From Vibrio genomosp. F10 str. ZF-129 (GTDB lineage Bacteria > Pseudomonadota > Gammaproteobacteria > Enterobacterales > Vibrionaceae), in contig NZ_AJYQ02000076.1 in assembly GCF_000287055.2 (NCBI RefSeq), positions 1 to 46,785 on the forward strand: 46,785 bases of DNA, in the 5' to 3' direction. A program made the translations under genes and the position numbers. A model generated the notes under the pieces. It was not told where the DNA came from and made no database searches. It saw nothing but the letters and a program-made list of their open reading frames with translations. Position 1 is the stretch's first letter. The number at the start of each line of letters is the position of its first letter. Below, piece after piece: positions 27,101 to 37,274 of the stretch.

Positions 27101-28171
27101 GCTAAGCTTGACTCTATTGGTCGCAAGCAATGGCTAGAGCAAACGATTGAAGACGATGCGCTTCAGTCACAGCTAGAGCAACTTGCTGAGCAATGGGATG
27201 AGCTAAAAGCAGATTTCGATAAGAAGTTTGAAACTAAGCGTCGTAAAATCACTCAAGGTGATGACCTGGCACCTGGTGTACTTAAGATTGTTAAAGTATA
27301 CCTAGCTGTTAAGCGTCGTATCCAACCGGGTGATAAGATGGCCGGTCGTCACGGTAACAAAGGTGTAATCTCTAAGATTAACCCTGTTGAAGACATGCCA
27401 TACGATGAAACAGGTCAACCTGTCGATATCGTACTGAACCCGCTGGGTGTACCATCGCGTATGAACATCGGTCAGATCTTAGAAGTACACTTAGGTCTAG
27501 CTGCGAAAGGCATCGGTGACAAACTGAACAAGATGCTGAAGGAACAACAAGAGCTGCATAAGTTCCGTAACTTCCTTCAGAAGGTTTACGATCTGGGTGA
27601 TACACGTCAGAAAGTAGACATTGCTGAATTGTCAGACGATCAAGTTCGTACGTTGGTTAAGAACCTACGTGGTGGTCTACCGATTGCTACGCCAGTATTC
27701 GATGGTGCTTCAGAGTCGTTGATTAAAGAACTATTAAAACTGGGTGATCTGCCAGAATCTGGTCAGCTTACGTTGTTTGATGGTCGTACTGGTGATGCGT
27801 TTGAGCGTCCTGTAACTGTTGGTTACATGTACATGCTGAAACTGAACCACTTAGTCGATGACAAGATGCACGCTCGTTCAACGGGTTCTTACAGCCTAGT
27901 AACTCAGCAACCACTTGGTGGTAAAGCTCAGTTCGGTGGTCAGCGTTTCGGTGAGATGGAAGTATGGGCACTAGAAGCATACGGTGCTGCTTACACGCTT
28001 CAAGAAATGCTAACAGTTAAGTCTGATGACGTTAACGGCCGTACTAAGATGTATAAGAACATTGTAGACGGTGACCACAGCATGGAACCTGGTATGCCTG
28101 AATCGTTCAACGTATTGTTGAAAGAGATTCGCTCGCTAGGTATCAACATCGAGCTAGAAGACGAAGAGTAA
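24143..28171 (+). CDS. rpoB: RNA polymerase subunit beta
   Basis: Catalytic-core subunit and rifampicin target. 1342 aa, exactly the E. coli length, from the ATG at 24143 ([18 protein letters not shown]) with GAGGA just upstream; the frame is open 24 codons further but without an SD. The rifampicin region is wild type in the usual positions ([30 protein letters not shown] is intact when read across residues of about 508-537). The C-terminus (about 1230-1342) carries the conserved clamp contacts, for example [19 protein letters not shown]. Followed by rpoC after 74 bp. Confidence 0.99.
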   Translation: MVYSYTEKKRIRKDFGTRPQVLDIPYLLSIQLDSFDKFIEQDPEGQYGLEAAFRSVFPIQSYNGNSELQYVSYRLGEPVFDVKECQIRGVTYSKPLRVKLRLVIFDRDAPAGTVKDIKEQEVYMGEIPLMTDNGTFVINGTERVIVSQLHRSPGVFFDSDKGKTHSSGKVLYNARVIPYRGSWLDFEFDPKDNLYVRIDRRRKLPASIILRALGKTTEEILDLFFEKVNFEVKDKTLLMELVPDRLRGETASFDIEANGKTYVETGRRVTARHIRQLEKDGIEHIEVPVEYIVGKVASKDYINEATGEIIVGANHEISLEALANLSQAGHKALEVLFTNDLDHGPFMSETLRIDSTVDRLSALVEIYRMMRPGEPPTKDAAETLFQSLFFNEDRYDLSTVGRMKFNSSIEREDAGEQGTLDETDIIAVMNRLIEIRNGKGEVDDIDHLGNRRIRSVGEMAENQFRVGLVRVERAVKERLSLGDLDAIMPQDLINAKPISAAVKEFFGSSQLSQFMDQNNPLSEVTHKRRISALGPGGLTRERAGFEVRDVHVTHYGRLCPIETPEGPNIGLINSLSAFARCNEFGFLETPYRRVVDGVVTEDVDYLSAIQEGQFVIAQANTLLTEESTFSEELITARQKGESGLHPREHVNYMDVATNQVVSIAASLIPFLEHDDANRALMGANMQRQAVPTLRADKPLVGTGIERNIAVDSGVTAVAKRGGQVQSVDASRIVVKVNEDELIPGEAGIDIYNLTKYTRSNQNTCINQRPTVMPGEPVARGDVLADGPSTDLGELALGQNMRIAFMPWNGYNFEDSILVSERVVQEDRFTTIHIQELSCVARDTKLGSEEITADIPNVGESALSKLDESGIVYIGAEVKGGDILVGKVTPKGETQLTPEEKLLRAIFGEKASDVKDTSLRVPNSVSGTIIDVQVFTRDGVEKDKRALEIEQMQLKEAKKDLTEEFQILEGGLLARVRAVLINGGYSEAKLDSIGRKQWLEQTIEDDALQSQLEQLAEQWDELKADFDKKFETKRRKITQGDDLAPGVLKIVKVYLAVKRRIQPGDKMAGRHGNKGVISKINPVEDMPYDETGQPVDIVLNPLGVPSRMNIGQILEVHLGLAAKGIGDKLNKMLKEQQELHKFRNFLQKVYDLGDTRQKVDIAELSDDQVRTLVKNLRGGLPIATPVFDGASESLIKELLKLGDLPESGQLTLFDGRTGDAFERPVTVGYMYMLKLNHLVDDKMHARSTGSYSLVTQQPLGGKAQFGGQRFGEMEVWALEAYGAAYTLQEMLTVKSDDVNGRTKMYKNIVDGDHSMEPGMPESFNVLLKEIRSLGINIELEDEE

Positions 28172-28197
28172 TCCTTCCGGGTTATTTGGTAGAAGGC

Positions 28198-28217
28198 GCT
28201 CACTTTAGCGAGTGAGC
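28198..28217 (+). other. hairpin in the rpoB-rpoC spacer
   Basis: GCTCACT-TTAGCG-AGTGAGC, a perfect 7-bp stem ending 18 bases before the rpoC SD (AGGAGC). No U-run follows, so it is not a terminator. Confidence 0.5.
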
Positions 28218-28245
28218 TCCTTTTAACTCCTTACAGGAGCTGAAT

Positions 28246-31200
28246 GTGAAAGATCTATTAAACTTTCTAAAAGCACAGCATAAGACCGAAGAATTTGATG
28301 CTATCAAAATCGGTCTATCTTCACCTGACATGATTCGTTCATGGTCTTTTGGTGAAGTTAAAAAGCCGGAAACGATCAACTACCGTACGTTCAAACCTGA
28401 ACGTGATGGTCTTTTCTGCGCGCGTATCTTTGGTCCAGTTAAAGACTACGAATGTCTTTGTGGCAAATATAAGCGTCTGAAACACCGTGGTGTGATTTGT
28501 GAGAAATGTGGCGTTGAAGTTACACAAACTAAAGTTCGTCGTGACCGTATGGGCCACATTGAACTTGCATCACCAGTCGCTCACATCTGGTTCCTAAAAT
28601 CACTGCCGTCTCGTATCGGTTTGTTGATGGATATCCCTCTGCGTGATATCGAACGTGTTCTTTACTTCGAAATGTACGTAGTAACTGAACCGGGAATGAC
28701 AGATCTAGAAAAAGGTCAGATGCTTACTGAAGAAGAGTATCTTGACCGTCTAGAAGAGTGGGGTGATGAATTCACCGCGAAGATGGGTGCAGAAGCGATC
28801 AAAGATCTGCTGTCTACGATGGACATGCACCAAGAAGCTGAGCAGATGCGCGAAGAGCTAGAAACAACTAACTCTGAAACTAAGCGTAAAAAACTGACTA
28901 AGCGTCTTAAACTCGTTGAAGCGTTCATTTCATCAGGTAACAATCCTGAATGGATGATCCTAACGGTGCTTCCGGTTCTTCCGCCAGATCTACGTCCTCT
29001 AGTACCACTAGATGGTGGTCGCTTTGCGACTTCTGATTTGAACGATCTTTACCGTCGTGTAATCAACCGTAATAACCGTTTGAAGCGTCTTCTAGAGCTA
29101 GCGGCTCCAGACATCATCGTACGCAATGAAAAGCGTATGCTGCAAGAGTCTGTTGATGCCCTTCTAGATAACGGTCGTCGCGGTCGTGCGATTACGGGTT
29201 CAAACAAGCGTCCTCTTAAATCTCTTGCTGACATGATCAAGGGTAAACAAGGTCGTTTCCGTCAGAACCTTCTTGGTAAGCGTGTAGACTATTCTGGTCG
29301 TTCTGTAATTACAGTAGGTCCGTACCTTCGTCTGCACCAGTGTGGTCTTCCTAAGAAGATGGCACTTGAGCTATTCAAACCATTTATCTACAGCAAGTTA
29401 GAAACTCGTGGCATGGCGACGACGATCAAAGCTGCTAAGAAAATGGTTGAGCGTGAAGAAGCGATCGTTTGGGATATCCTAGACGAAGTTATCCGCGAGC
29501 ACCCAGTACTGCTTAACCGTGCACCAACACTTCACCGTCTTGGTATTCAAGCGTTTGAACCAGTACTAATCGAAGGTAAAGCGATCCAGCTTCACCCACT
29601 AGTGTGTGCGGCATATAACGCCGACTTCGATGGTGACCAAATGGCGGTACACGTGCCTCTAACTTTAGAAGCACAGCTTGAAGCTCGTACATTGATGATG
29701 TCGACCAACAACATCTTATCACCGGCATCTGGTGATCCGATCATCGTACCTTCTCAGGACGTTGTATTGGGTCTTTACTACATGACTCGTGAAATGATTA
29801 ATGCGAAAGGTGAAGGTATGTACCTTGCTGGCCCTGAAGAGGCTGAGAAGGCATACCGTACTAAGAGCGCAGAGCTACACGCTCGCGTTAAAGTACGTAT
29901 CACTGAAAGTGTTGTTGATGAAGACGGTAACAGCACAACAAGCACAGATATGGTCGATACGACTGTTGGACGTGCAATGTTGTGGTCTATCGTACCTAAA
30001 GGTCTGCCGTTTAGCCTAGTTAACCAAAAGTTGGGTAAGAAGCAAATTTCTACTCTACTTAACGAGGCTTACCGTAAACTTGGTCTGAAAGACACCGTTA
30101 TCTTCGCTGACCAAATCATGTACACAGGTTTTGCATACGCTGCACTTTCTGGTGTGTCTGTTGGTATCGACGATATGGTTGTACCTGCGGCTAAATATAC
30201 TGAAATTGAAGAAGCAGAAGCTGAAGTTCGTGAAATCCAAGAGCAATTCCAATCAGGTCTTGTTACTGCGGGTGAGCGATACAACAAAGTTATCGATATC
30301 TGGGCGTCTACCAACGACCGTGTTGCGAAAGCAATGATGGATAACTTATCTTCTGAAACGGTAATTAACCGTGACGGTGAAGAAGAGCAACAAGAGTCGT
30401 TTAACAGCATCTACATGATGGCTGACTCGGGCGCTCGTGGTTCTGCTGCTCAGATTCGTCAGTTGGCGGGTATGCGTGGCCTGATGGCGCGTCCAGATGG
30501 TTCAATCATCGAAACGCCTATCACCGCAAACTTTAAAGAAGGTCTAAACGTCCTTCAGTACTTTATCTCAACGCACGGTGCTCGTAAGGGTCTTGCGGAT
30601 ACAGCACTGAAAACAGCAAACTCGGGTTACCTAACTCGTCGTCTAGTAGACGTTGCTCAAGACGTTGTAGTACACGAACATGACTGTGGCACTCACGAAG
30701 GTGTCGACATGATGCCTCATATCGAAGGTGGTGACGTTAAAGTTGCACTTTCTGAGCTTGCACTTGGTCGTGTTGTTGCTGAAGACGTTCTTAAGCCGGG
30801 TACTGAAGATGTACTGATTCCACGTAATACTCTGATTGATGAGAAGTGGTGTCAAATCATGGAAGACAACTCTGTTGACCGTATGAAAGTACGTTCTGTT
30901 GTTACCTGTGATGCAGACTTCGGTTGTTGTGCACAGTGTTACGGTCGTGATCTAGCACGTGGTCACCTAGTTAACCAAGGTGAAGCAGTTGGTGTAATCG
31001 CTGCTCAGTCTATCGGTGAACCGGGTACACAGCTTACGATGCGTACGTTCCACATCGGTGGTGCAGCATCGACAGCCGCAGCAGAAAACAGCATCCAAGC
31101 TAAGACTACGGGTACTGTTAAACTTCACAATGCTAAGTTTGTTGTCAACAAAGACAAGAAGCTGGTTATCACATCTCGTGCTTCTGAGATGACGATCATT

Positions 31201-32448
31201 GATGAGTTTGGCCGTACTAAAGAGAAACACAAACTTCCATACGGTTCGATTCTTAGCAAAGCAGACAGCGACGCTGTTACTGCGGGCGAAGTTGTTGCGA
31301 ACTGGGAAGCGCATACCATGCCAATCATCACTGAAGTGGCAGGTCGTATCCAATTCGTTGATATGATCGATGGTGTGACGGTTTCTCGCCAGACTGATGA
31401 CCTAACAGGTCTTTCGTCTAGTGAAGTAACAGATGCAGCCGCTCGTCCAGCAGCAGGTAAAGATATGCGTCCAGCTATCAAACTTGTTGATGCGAAAGGT
31501 AACGATGTAATGATTCCTGGTACTGATATGCCAGCTCACTACTTCCTACCTGGTAAAGCGATCGTTAACATCGAAGATGGTGCTGAAGTAGGTATCGGTG
31601 ACACGTTATCTCGTATTCCACAGAAATCTAGCGGAAACCGAGATATCACCGGTGGTCTACCACGCGTTGCTGACTTGTTCGAAGCTCGTAAGCCTAAAGA
31701 GCCTGCGATTCTTGCTGAGCACACAGGTACTGTGTCATTCGGTAAAGAGACGAAAGGTAAGCGTCGTTTAGTTATCACTCGTGAAGGCGGAGACGCTTAC
31801 GAAGAGATGATTCCTAAGCATCGTCAGCTGAACGTATTCGAAGGTGAGAAGATCGAACGTGGTGATGTTATCGCTGATGGTCCAGAGACTCCGCATGACA
31901 TTCTACGTTTACGTGGCATTCATGCTGTGACTCAGTACATCGCTAACGAAGTTCAAGAAGTTTACCGTCTACAAGGCGTTAAGATTAACGATAAGCACAT
32001 TGAAACTATCGTTCGTCAAATGCTACGTAAGTGTACGATTACTCACGCTGGTGACTCTGAGTTCTTACCTGGTGAGCAAGTTGAGTACCACAACGTTAAG
32101 ATCGCTAACCGCGCTCTAGAAGCAGAAGGTAAAGAACTAGTACGTTACGAGCGTGACTTACTAGGTATTACCAAAGCATCTCTAGCGACTGAGTCATTTA
32201 TCTCAGCAGCATCTTTCCAAGAAACGACTCGCGTACTAACAGAAGCTGCGGTTTCTGGTAAGCGCGATGACTTACGTGGTCTGAAAGAGAACGTTATTGT
32301 TGGTCGTCTGATCCCAGCTGGTACTGGTTTCGCTTACCACCAAGAGCGTCAAAAGCAACGTGAAGAGCAACAAGAAGGTCCGTCAGCTGAACAAGCGACA
32401 GATAATCTAGCAGCACTTCTCAACGCTGGCTTTTCTTCTGAAGAATAA
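28246..32448 (+). CDS. rpoC: RNA polymerase subunit beta'
   Basis: Subunit carrying the active-site Mg2+. 1400 aa (E. coli 1407). The N-terminal zinc site is Cys70, 72, 85 and 88; the active site NADFDGDQ is at about 458-465; the second zinc site is in [11 protein letters not shown] at about 888-898. The bridge-helix and trigger-loop region contains [15 protein letters not shown] start as in E. coli. The C-terminus ends in an Asn/Ala-rich segment. A strong terminator follows. Confidence 0.99.
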   Translation: MKDLLNFLKAQHKTEEFDAIKIGLSSPDMIRSWSFGEVKKPETINYRTFKPERDGLFCARIFGPVKDYECLCGKYKRLKHRGVICEKCGVEVTQTKVRRDRMGHIELASPVAHIWFLKSLPSRIGLLMDIPLRDIERVLYFEMYVVTEPGMTDLEKGQMLTEEEYLDRLEEWGDEFTAKMGAEAIKDLLSTMDMHQEAEQMREELETTNSETKRKKLTKRLKLVEAFISSGNNPEWMILTVLPVLPPDLRPLVPLDGGRFATSDLNDLYRRVINRNNRLKRLLELAAPDIIVRNEKRMLQESVDALLDNGRRGRAITGSNKRPLKSLADMIKGKQGRFRQNLLGKRVDYSGRSVITVGPYLRLHQCGLPKKMALELFKPFIYSKLETRGMATTIKAAKKMVEREEAIVWDILDEVIREHPVLLNRAPTLHRLGIQAFEPVLIEGKAIQLHPLVCAAYNADFDGDQMAVHVPLTLEAQLEARTLMMSTNNILSPASGDPIIVPSQDVVLGLYYMTREMINAKGEGMYLAGPEEAEKAYRTKSAELHARVKVRITESVVDEDGNSTTSTDMVDTTVGRAMLWSIVPKGLPFSLVNQKLGKKQISTLLNEAYRKLGLKDTVIFADQIMYTGFAYAALSGVSVGIDDMVVPAAKYTEIEEAEAEVREIQEQFQSGLVTAGERYNKVIDIWASTNDRVAKAMMDNLSSETVINRDGEEEQQESFNSIYMMADSGARGSAAQIRQLAGMRGLMARPDGSIIETPITANFKEGLNVLQYFISTHGARKGLADTALKTANSGYLTRRLVDVAQDVVVHEHDCGTHEGVDMMPHIEGGDVKVALSELALGRVVAEDVLKPGTEDVLIPRNTLIDEKWCQIMEDNSVDRMKVRSVVTCDADFGCCAQCYGRDLARGHLVNQGEAVGVIAAQSIGEPGTQLTMRTFHIGGAASTAAAENSIQAKTTGTVKLHNAKFVVNKDKKLVITSRASEMTIIDEFGRTKEKHKLPYGSILSKADSDAVTAGEVVANWEAHTMPIITEVAGRIQFVDMIDGVTVSRQTDDLTGLSSSEVTDAAARPAAGKDMRPAIKLVDAKGNDVMIPGTDMPAHYFLPGKAIVNIEDGAEVGIGDTLSRIPQKSSGNRDITGGLPRVADLFEARKPKEPAILAEHTGTVSFGKETKGKRRLVITREGGDAYEEMIPKHRQLNVFEGEKIERGDVIADGPETPHDILRLRGIHAVTQYIANEVQEVYRLQGVKINDKHIETIVRQMLRKCTITHAGDSEFLPGEQVEYHNVKIANRALEAEGKELVRYERDLLGITKASLATESFISAASFQETTRVLTEAAVSGKRDDLRGLKENVIVGRLIPAGTGFAYHQERQKQREEQQEGPSAEQATDNLAALLNAGFSSEE

Positions 32449-32479
32449 GCACTCTGACGAGTAATCACGATTCGTGATG

Positions 32480-32510
32480 AAAAAAGGCACCTTTGGGTGC
32501 CTTTTTTGTT
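32480..32510 (+). terminator. rho-independent terminator after rpoC
   Basis: GGCACC-TTTG-GGTGCC flanked by A6 and T6, giving a 12-bp extended stem with a long T-run. Confidence 0.92.
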
Positions 32511-32741
32511 TTTTATTTGAGTGAGTTTATGAGTGAAAAAGTCGGCAGCACCGTTGGATGAGAAATAGAAAAGTACAGAGGGTGGCTAATGAGCACTTTC
32601 TACAAGTACTCATTGCACAGAGGGTAAGCGGCTTGCTTGATAGCCAGTCCCTAGAAACTAAATCATAGGTATCCGATCCTATATATTCAGTTCTAAATAA
32701 CTTAAATCAAAGAACTTGAACCAGTAACTTAAACGAATAGT
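32511..32741. other. gene-free spacer between rpoC and rsd
   Basis: The two genes converge. I find no promoter or gene here. The only structure is CTTAAAC-GAATA-GTTTAAG at 32728-32746, overlapping the rsd stop, which lacks a U-run on the minus strand and is at best a weak terminator. Confidence 0.5.
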
Positions 32742-33230
32742 TTAAGCGCCAGGAGGTATGGCAAGGCTATTTGCAATCAGCTGAATCAGCTGGTCTTCGA
32801 CTTCAAATCGCATCTCAATCACCTCGCCAACTTGAGACAGATCATTGTCGAAGCCTTTTAAAGGGTCGTCCTTACTGACGGCTGCATAGGTGTCTGTGAA
32901 GCTCAACAGCGGCTCGGTCGTCAGTACGATCTTTGCGTAAGTCTGATTGATCTCATCAGTGGCTTCAAACCCCGTTGCGCGCCATTGATCCATGACCATG
33001 TCATAGATTTTAAAGTGCCCTTCGGAGATATAATCGACCAAGTGCTGACAAAAGCTTTGAAGCGCTTTAGGCGTCGGAAGTTCAGAAACTGAAGATTTTA
33101 CGGATGATGGTTGAAGTGATGCGAGCTTACAGTATTCAACAATGAGTAATTGACGAGTCTCAAGCCAATGATCAATGACCTCACTTGAGCCACCCCATTG
33201 TTGCTGCGTTTGTTTGAATTTATTTAGCAT
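32742..33230 (-). CDS. rsd: regulator of sigma D (anti-sigma70) Rsd
   Basis: Rsd/AlgQ family protein that binds region 4 of the housekeeping sigma factor and favours alternative sigma factors in stationary phase. 162 aa (E. coli 158), all-helical. Family features: HWLETRQLLIVEYCKLASL near the N-terminus, LQSFCQHLVDYISEGHFKIYD in the middle, and FEVEDQLIQLI near the C-terminus. The start at 33230 was chosen because GAGGG lies 7 bases upstream and MLNKFKQ matches the family start; a longer frame to 33287 exists. It converges on rpoC and diverges from nudC, as in vibrios. Confidence 0.92.
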   Translation of the reverse strand: MLNKFKQTQQQWGGSSEVIDHWLETRQLLIVEYCKLASLQPSSVKSSVSELPTPKALQSFCQHLVDYISEGHFKIYDMVMDQWRATGFEATDEINQTYAKIVLTTEPLLSFTDTYAAVSKDDPLKGFDNDLSQVGEVIEMRFEVEDQLIQLIANSLAIPPGA

Positions 33231-33395
33231 GACCATGCCCTCATGATCGGTACACAAATTTGTGTACGAATTAGCTTTGCAGTGCAAAGATCCCTTTTAC
33301 ATCCACCCAGAGTTTGTAAATATATTTATCATTAATAATCTCTGGTATAAATTAGATTGCCAGTAAAATGAATGAACTGCAAGCTAAGAGACCGT

Positions 33396-34172
33396 ATGAT
33401 GTTAAAAAATAGTAATAGTAAAAGGCACGAAAAAGCCTATTGGTGCGCAGTCACTGGAAGTGATATTTATCTGGTAGAAAACGAGCTTCCATTTGCGACC
33501 GCGGAAGAGATCAACTTTCCCATTGAGCACGCGGTTAACATTGGCCAATACCAGGGTTCCCCTGTGTTATGGATAAATGAAGTCGATATAGAATCGCCTC
33601 TTGAACTCACTTCTCTGAGAGAATGTTTGCAGTTTCCTGACGCACTTTTCTTACTCATGAGCAAAGCGGTTCAGCTTGGGAATATGACCCTGACGCAACG
33701 ATTTTGCCCTCAATGTGGTGGGCGGAACCACTTAAATATGAACCAACTTGCGATGCAGTGCACAGATTGTCGAACCTTACACTATCCCAGAATATCACCA
33801 TGCATCATCGTTGCCGTGCGCAAACAGCATCAAATATTACTAGCGCAGCATCCTCGCCATCGCAATGGTATGTATACCGTGATTGCAGGTTTCCTAGAAG
33901 TAGGAGAAACCCTTGAGCAATGTGTTGCGAGAGAAGTAAAAGAAGAGACCGGGATTCATGTCCAAAATATTCGTTACTTTGGCAGTCAGCCTTGGGCATT
34001 TCCTTCTAACATGATGATGGGTTTTCTTGCAGAGTACGAGAGCGGTGAGGTCAAACCCGACTATCAGGAGCTCAGCGATGCACGATGGTTTGATTTTGAT
34101 AAATTGCCACCCGTCGCGCCTAAAGGCACCATTGCAAGAACCCTGATTGATACCTTAACTCAGGTGAGTTAG
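33396..34172 (+). CDS. nudC: NADH pyrophosphatase / RNA deNADding enzyme NudC
   Basis: Nudix hydrolase that cleaves NADH and removes NAD caps from RNA. Domain order: N-terminal NudC-like domain, zinc ribbon (CPQC then CTDC), and Nudix fold with the box [11 protein letters not shown]...REVKEETGI, followed by the NADH-specific SQPWAFP motif. 258 aa from the ATG pair at 33396/33399 (E. coli 257). The SD is weak and an ATG 24 bases upstream is in frame, so the start is uncertain. Confidence 0.93.
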   Translation: MMLKNSNSKRHEKAYWCAVTGSDIYLVENELPFATAEEINFPIEHAVNIGQYQGSPVLWINEVDIESPLELTSLRECLQFPDALFLLMSKAVQLGNMTLTQRFCPQCGGRNHLNMNQLAMQCTDCRTLHYPRISPCIIVAVRKQHQILLAQHPRHRNGMYTVIAGFLEVGETLEQCVAREVKEETGIHVQNIRYFGSQPWAFPSNMMMGFLAEYESGEVKPDYQELSDARWFDFDKLPPVAPKGTIARTLIDTLTQVS

Positions 34173-34200
34173 TCGATAAATAAATAGAGAATGACAGATA

Positions 34201-34225
34201 AAAAAAACCCTCCGAGAAGGAGGGG
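34201..34225 (-). terminator. minus-strand rho-independent terminator without an assigned gene
   Basis: On the minus strand CCCTCC-TTCTC-GGAGGG is followed by T7. On the plus strand the hairpin is preceded, not followed, by the A/T run, so it cannot serve nudC. Minus-strand transcription from about 34226-34440 would be needed; see findings. Confidence 0.7.
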
Positions 34226-34399
34226 GTAAGTAAGATGTCGTTATGAGATGCTGAGCACTAAGTACTCAGTTATTATTGTAATTTTCGCTAGCAAACGAAT
34301 TTTTAGCATTGTTACATAATGCGTGCAAACTAAGCATTGATTTAAAAGTTAATAACTTGATCTAGATTGCAAAGCACGCCTCTTTTGAGAGCTGAACAG

Positions 34400-34408
34400 T
34401 GTTAGAAT
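34400..34408 (+). promoter_or_regulatory. hemE extended -10 promoter
   Basis: TGTTAGAAT matches the extended -10 form TGNTATAAT with one mismatch, 44 bp upstream of the hemE ATG. No good -35 is seen, as is common for extended -10 promoters. Confidence 0.5.
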
Positions 34409-34452
34409 ACTAAACTTCAAAAACAGACAAGATTGAATTGGAATTTAACGGA

Positions 34453-35520
34453 ATGACCGAATTAAAGAATGATCGCTATTTACGCGCCCTGTTAAAACAA
34501 CCTGTTGACTGCACACCGGTCTGGATGATGCGTCAAGCTGGCCGCTATCTTCCTGAATATAAAGCAACTCGCGCAGAAGCGGGTGACTTCATGTCTTTGT
34601 GTAAAAACGCAGAATTGGCGTCAGAAGTAACGCTTCAACCTTTGCGTCGTTTTCCGCTCGATGCTGCAATCTTGTTCTCAGACATTCTGACGATCCCAGA
34701 TGCGATGGGTCTTGGTTTGTACTTCGAAACGGGTGAAGGCCCGAAGTTTGAACGTCCAATCACATGTAAAGCAGATGTTGAAAAAATTGGTTTGCCGGAT
34801 CCAGAAGGTGAACTTCAGTACGTTATGAATGCCGTACGTCAAATCCGCAAAGACCTGAAAGGTGAAGTGCCTCTCATCGGTTTCTCTGGCAGTCCTTGGA
34901 CGCTAGCCACGTATATGGTTGAAGGTAGCAGTTCTAAAGCGTTCACTAAAATCAAAAAAATGATGTACGCAGAGCCTCAAACCTTGCACCTACTACTGGA
35001 TAAACTTGCAGACACGGTTATTGAGTATCTGAACGCACAGATTAAAGCCGGTGCACAATCGGTCATGGTATTTGATACATGGGGTGGTGTGCTGACTCCA
35101 CGTGATTACAAACTATTCTCGCTTCAATACATGCATAAAATTGTCGATGGTCTGATTCGTGAGAATGAAGGTCGTCGCGTTCCTGTTACGCTATTCACCA
35201 AGAATGGTGGCATGTGGCTAGAGTCGATTGCAGCAACAGGCTGTGATGCTGTCGGCCTAGACTGGACAATTAACATTGCTGATGCCAAAGCACGTATTGG
35301 TGACAAAGTCGCGTTACAAGGCAATATGGACCCGTCTGTACTCTACGCTCAGCCTGAACGTATTCGTGAAGAAGTCGGCACCATCCTTGAAGGTTTTGGT
35401 GATGGCGGAACCGGCCATGTATTTAATCTGGGCCATGGTATCCATCTAGATGTGCCACCTGAAAATGCAGGTGTGTTTGTTGATGCTGTGCATGAGTTAT
35501 CTAAGCCATACCACAAATAG
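34453..35520 (+). CDS. hemE: uroporphyrinogen decarboxylase HemE
   Basis: Decarboxylates the four acetate side chains of uroporphyrinogen III to give coproporphyrinogen III, in heme synthesis. 355 aa (E. coli 354). The start at 34453 gives [14 protein letters not shown]; the frame also opens with a TTG at 34438. Active-site segments: [13 protein letters not shown] (24-36), FSDIL with the catalytic Asp, [11 protein letters not shown], and [10 protein letters not shown] near the C-terminus. Flanked by its own promoter and a strong terminator. Confidence 0.97.
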   Translation: MTELKNDRYLRALLKQPVDCTPVWMMRQAGRYLPEYKATRAEAGDFMSLCKNAELASEVTLQPLRRFPLDAAILFSDILTIPDAMGLGLYFETGEGPKFERPITCKADVEKIGLPDPEGELQYVMNAVRQIRKDLKGEVPLIGFSGSPWTLATYMVEGSSSKAFTKIKKMMYAEPQTLHLLLDKLADTVIEYLNAQIKAGAQSVMVFDTWGGVLTPRDYKLFSLQYMHKIVDGLIRENEGRRVPVTLFTKNGGMWLESIAATGCDAVGLDWTINIADAKARIGDKVALQGNMDPSVLYAQPERIREEVGTILEGFGDGGTGHVFNLGHGIHLDVPPENAGVFVDAVHELSKPYHK

Positions 35521-35535
35521 TGGAGTAAATAGTTG

Positions 35536-35566
35536 AAAGCGCCTGATACGACCAGGCGCTTTTTTG
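35536..35566 (+). terminator. rho-independent terminator after hemE
   Basis: AAAGCGCCTG pairs with CAGGCGCTTT across a 7-base loop, followed by TTTT. Confidence 0.9.
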
Positions 35567-35624
35567 TTATGGGTTACACTTGGCGTTATACTCATTCGAT
35601 TGACGGAAAGGATACGGGCAATAA

Positions 35625-36260
35625 ATGAAGACTCGCGATAAAATTGTACACGCAGCATTAGAGCTATTTAATAAACATGGTGAGCGTAATATTACGACCA
35701 ATCACATTGCTGCGCACATAGACATTAGCCCTGGCAACCTTTACTACCATTTTCGCAATAAACAAGAAATCGTCCATGAGATCTTTACGCTCTACTCTGA
35801 AGAGCTGCTCGAGCGCTTTACTCCCATCAATGGTCAGCAGGAAAGTTTGGTGTTACTCAAACACTATCTGGATTCCATTTTCACCTTCATGTGGAAATAT
35901 CGTTTCTTTTACGCCAATCTTCCTGAGATTCTTCAACGTGATACTTCGTTGCATGATGACTACATTAAAGTCCAAGAGAAGCTACAAAATAACCTAGTTA
36001 ATATCATGAGGGCCTTCGTAAAGCTTGATTTGTTAGTGGTTGAAGAGTTAGAAATGAAATCTTTGGTGACTACCTTACATTTAATTGCAAGCAGCTGGAT
36101 TGGTTATCAATCGGCGATGTCGCTAAACGCTAAGGTCACCGAACAAGTTGTGCTGGAAGGTATGCTGCATATGATTGCGGTGGTCAAACCTAAAGCCACG
36201 GAACTGGGTATTGAGCAATTACAATTACTAGAAGATGGTGTTATCGCGATTTACGCTTAA
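35625..36260 (+). CDS. TetR/AcrR family transcriptional regulator
   Basis: 211 aa. The N-terminal HTH (about 7-53) shows the family pattern: RDKIVHAALELFNKHGERN, TTNHIAAHIDISPGNLYYHF, RNKQEIVHEIF. The ligand domain is all-helical with aromatic-rich stretches (FMWKYRFFYANLPEIL) and matches no specific subgroup I can name. It is 57 bp upstream of the DHH phosphoesterase and may be co-transcribed. AAAGGA lies upstream of the start. Target and ligand unknown. Confidence 0.85.
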   Translation: MKTRDKIVHAALELFNKHGERNITTNHIAAHIDISPGNLYYHFRNKQEIVHEIFTLYSEELLERFTPINGQQESLVLLKHYLDSIFTFMWKYRFFYANLPEILQRDTSLHDDYIKVQEKLQNNLVNIMRAFVKLDLLVVEELEMKSLVTTLHLIASSWIGYQSAMSLNAKVTEQVVLEGMLHMIAVVKPKATELGIEQLQLLEDGVIAIYA

Positions 36261-36317
36261 CTGGGCTGAACAACGGTTCTTTGCCTCCGCTACGGATTCA
36301 TTTCCCCAAGGTTATTT

Positions 36318-37274
36318 ATGCACTATGATGTTTTTAATGGTGATGCTGATGGCATCATCGCTTTACTGCAATTACGACTCTCGTCGCCTCGGACGTCACA
36401 GCTCATCACGGGTGTGAAGCGTGACATTAAGTTGGTTGAAAAATTGGACCTCTCGAATAATGACTCACTAACGATTCTTGATATTTCAATGGCTAAGAAT
36501 ATGGAAGGGTTAGTCTCTGCGCTCGAACTTGGGGTTGAGGTATTTTATGCGGATCATCATCAATCCGGTGATATTCCCGACCACCCATTACTCGATGCGA
36601 ATATCGACCTCGATGCCAACACCTGTACGGCATTGATTATTGACCAATTATTAGAAGGTCAATACCACCTGTGGGCGATCACCGCTGCGTATGGCGATAA
36701 TTTGATAGCGGTTGCGGATGATCTTGCACAGGCTAAAGGTCTTTCACAAGAGCAAAAAGAGCAGCTTAAAGAGCTAGGAACCCTGATCAATTACAATGGC
36801 TATGGGGCGAAAGTTGAAGACCTGCATTTCCATCCCGCCGATCTGTATCAAGCACTGCTTCACTATACTTCTCCGTTTGATGTGATTGCTGACCCAGAGT
36901 CTCCTTACTATAAGTTGCAACATGCTTATCAAGAGGACATGGATAAAGCGCTTGCTATCGATGCCAAATATCGCAGTAAAACCTTGGGGCTGTATGAATT
37001 ACCTAATAATGCGGCTTCTCGTCGAATCAGTGGTGTTTACGGAAACTTACTGGCAAATCAGTCGCCCGATTCAGCGCATGCCGTATTAACCGAAAACGCA
37101 GATTGCACCTATACCGTTTCATTAAGAGCGCCATTAACGAATAAGCAGGGTGCTGGTGATATTTGTGGGCAATTCGTCACTGGCGGTGGCAGGGCAGCAG
37201 CTGCAGGGGTAAATGCACTCAAGAAAAGTGATGTGAACGCTTTTATTGAAGCCGTTGAAGGGTTTTACGCTTAA
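36318..37274 (+). CDS. DHH family phosphoesterase
   Basis: 318 aa with the DHH-superfamily manganese motifs: HYDVFNGDADGI at the N-terminus (Asp9, Asp11), ILDIS at about 55, and the signature ADHHQSG at about 77-83. The C-terminal DHHA1-like region ends in GQFVTGGGRAAAAGVNAL, resembling the GGGH-type substrate loop with a shifted residue. Members include nanoRNases, RecJ and pAp phosphatases, so a substrate cannot be named. It converges on envC with a 4-bp overlap. Confidence 0.85.
   Translation: MHYDVFNGDADGIIALLQLRLSSPRTSQLITGVKRDIKLVEKLDLSNNDSLTILDISMAKNMEGLVSALELGVEVFYADHHQSGDIPDHPLLDANIDLDANTCTALIIDQLLEGQYHLWAITAAYGDNLIAVADDLAQAKGLSQEQKEQLKELGTLINYNGYGAKVEDLHFHPADLYQALLHYTSPFDVIADPESPYYKLQHAYQEDMDKALAIDAKYRSKTLGLYELPNNAASRRISGVYGNLLANQSPDSAHAVLTENADCTYTVSLRAPLTNKQGAGDICGQFVTGGGRAAAAGVNALKKSDVNAFIEAVEGFYA

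Noticed and set aside
34201..34225. Terminator of nudC
   Set aside because: The T-run is on the wrong side of the hairpin for plus-strand transcription.
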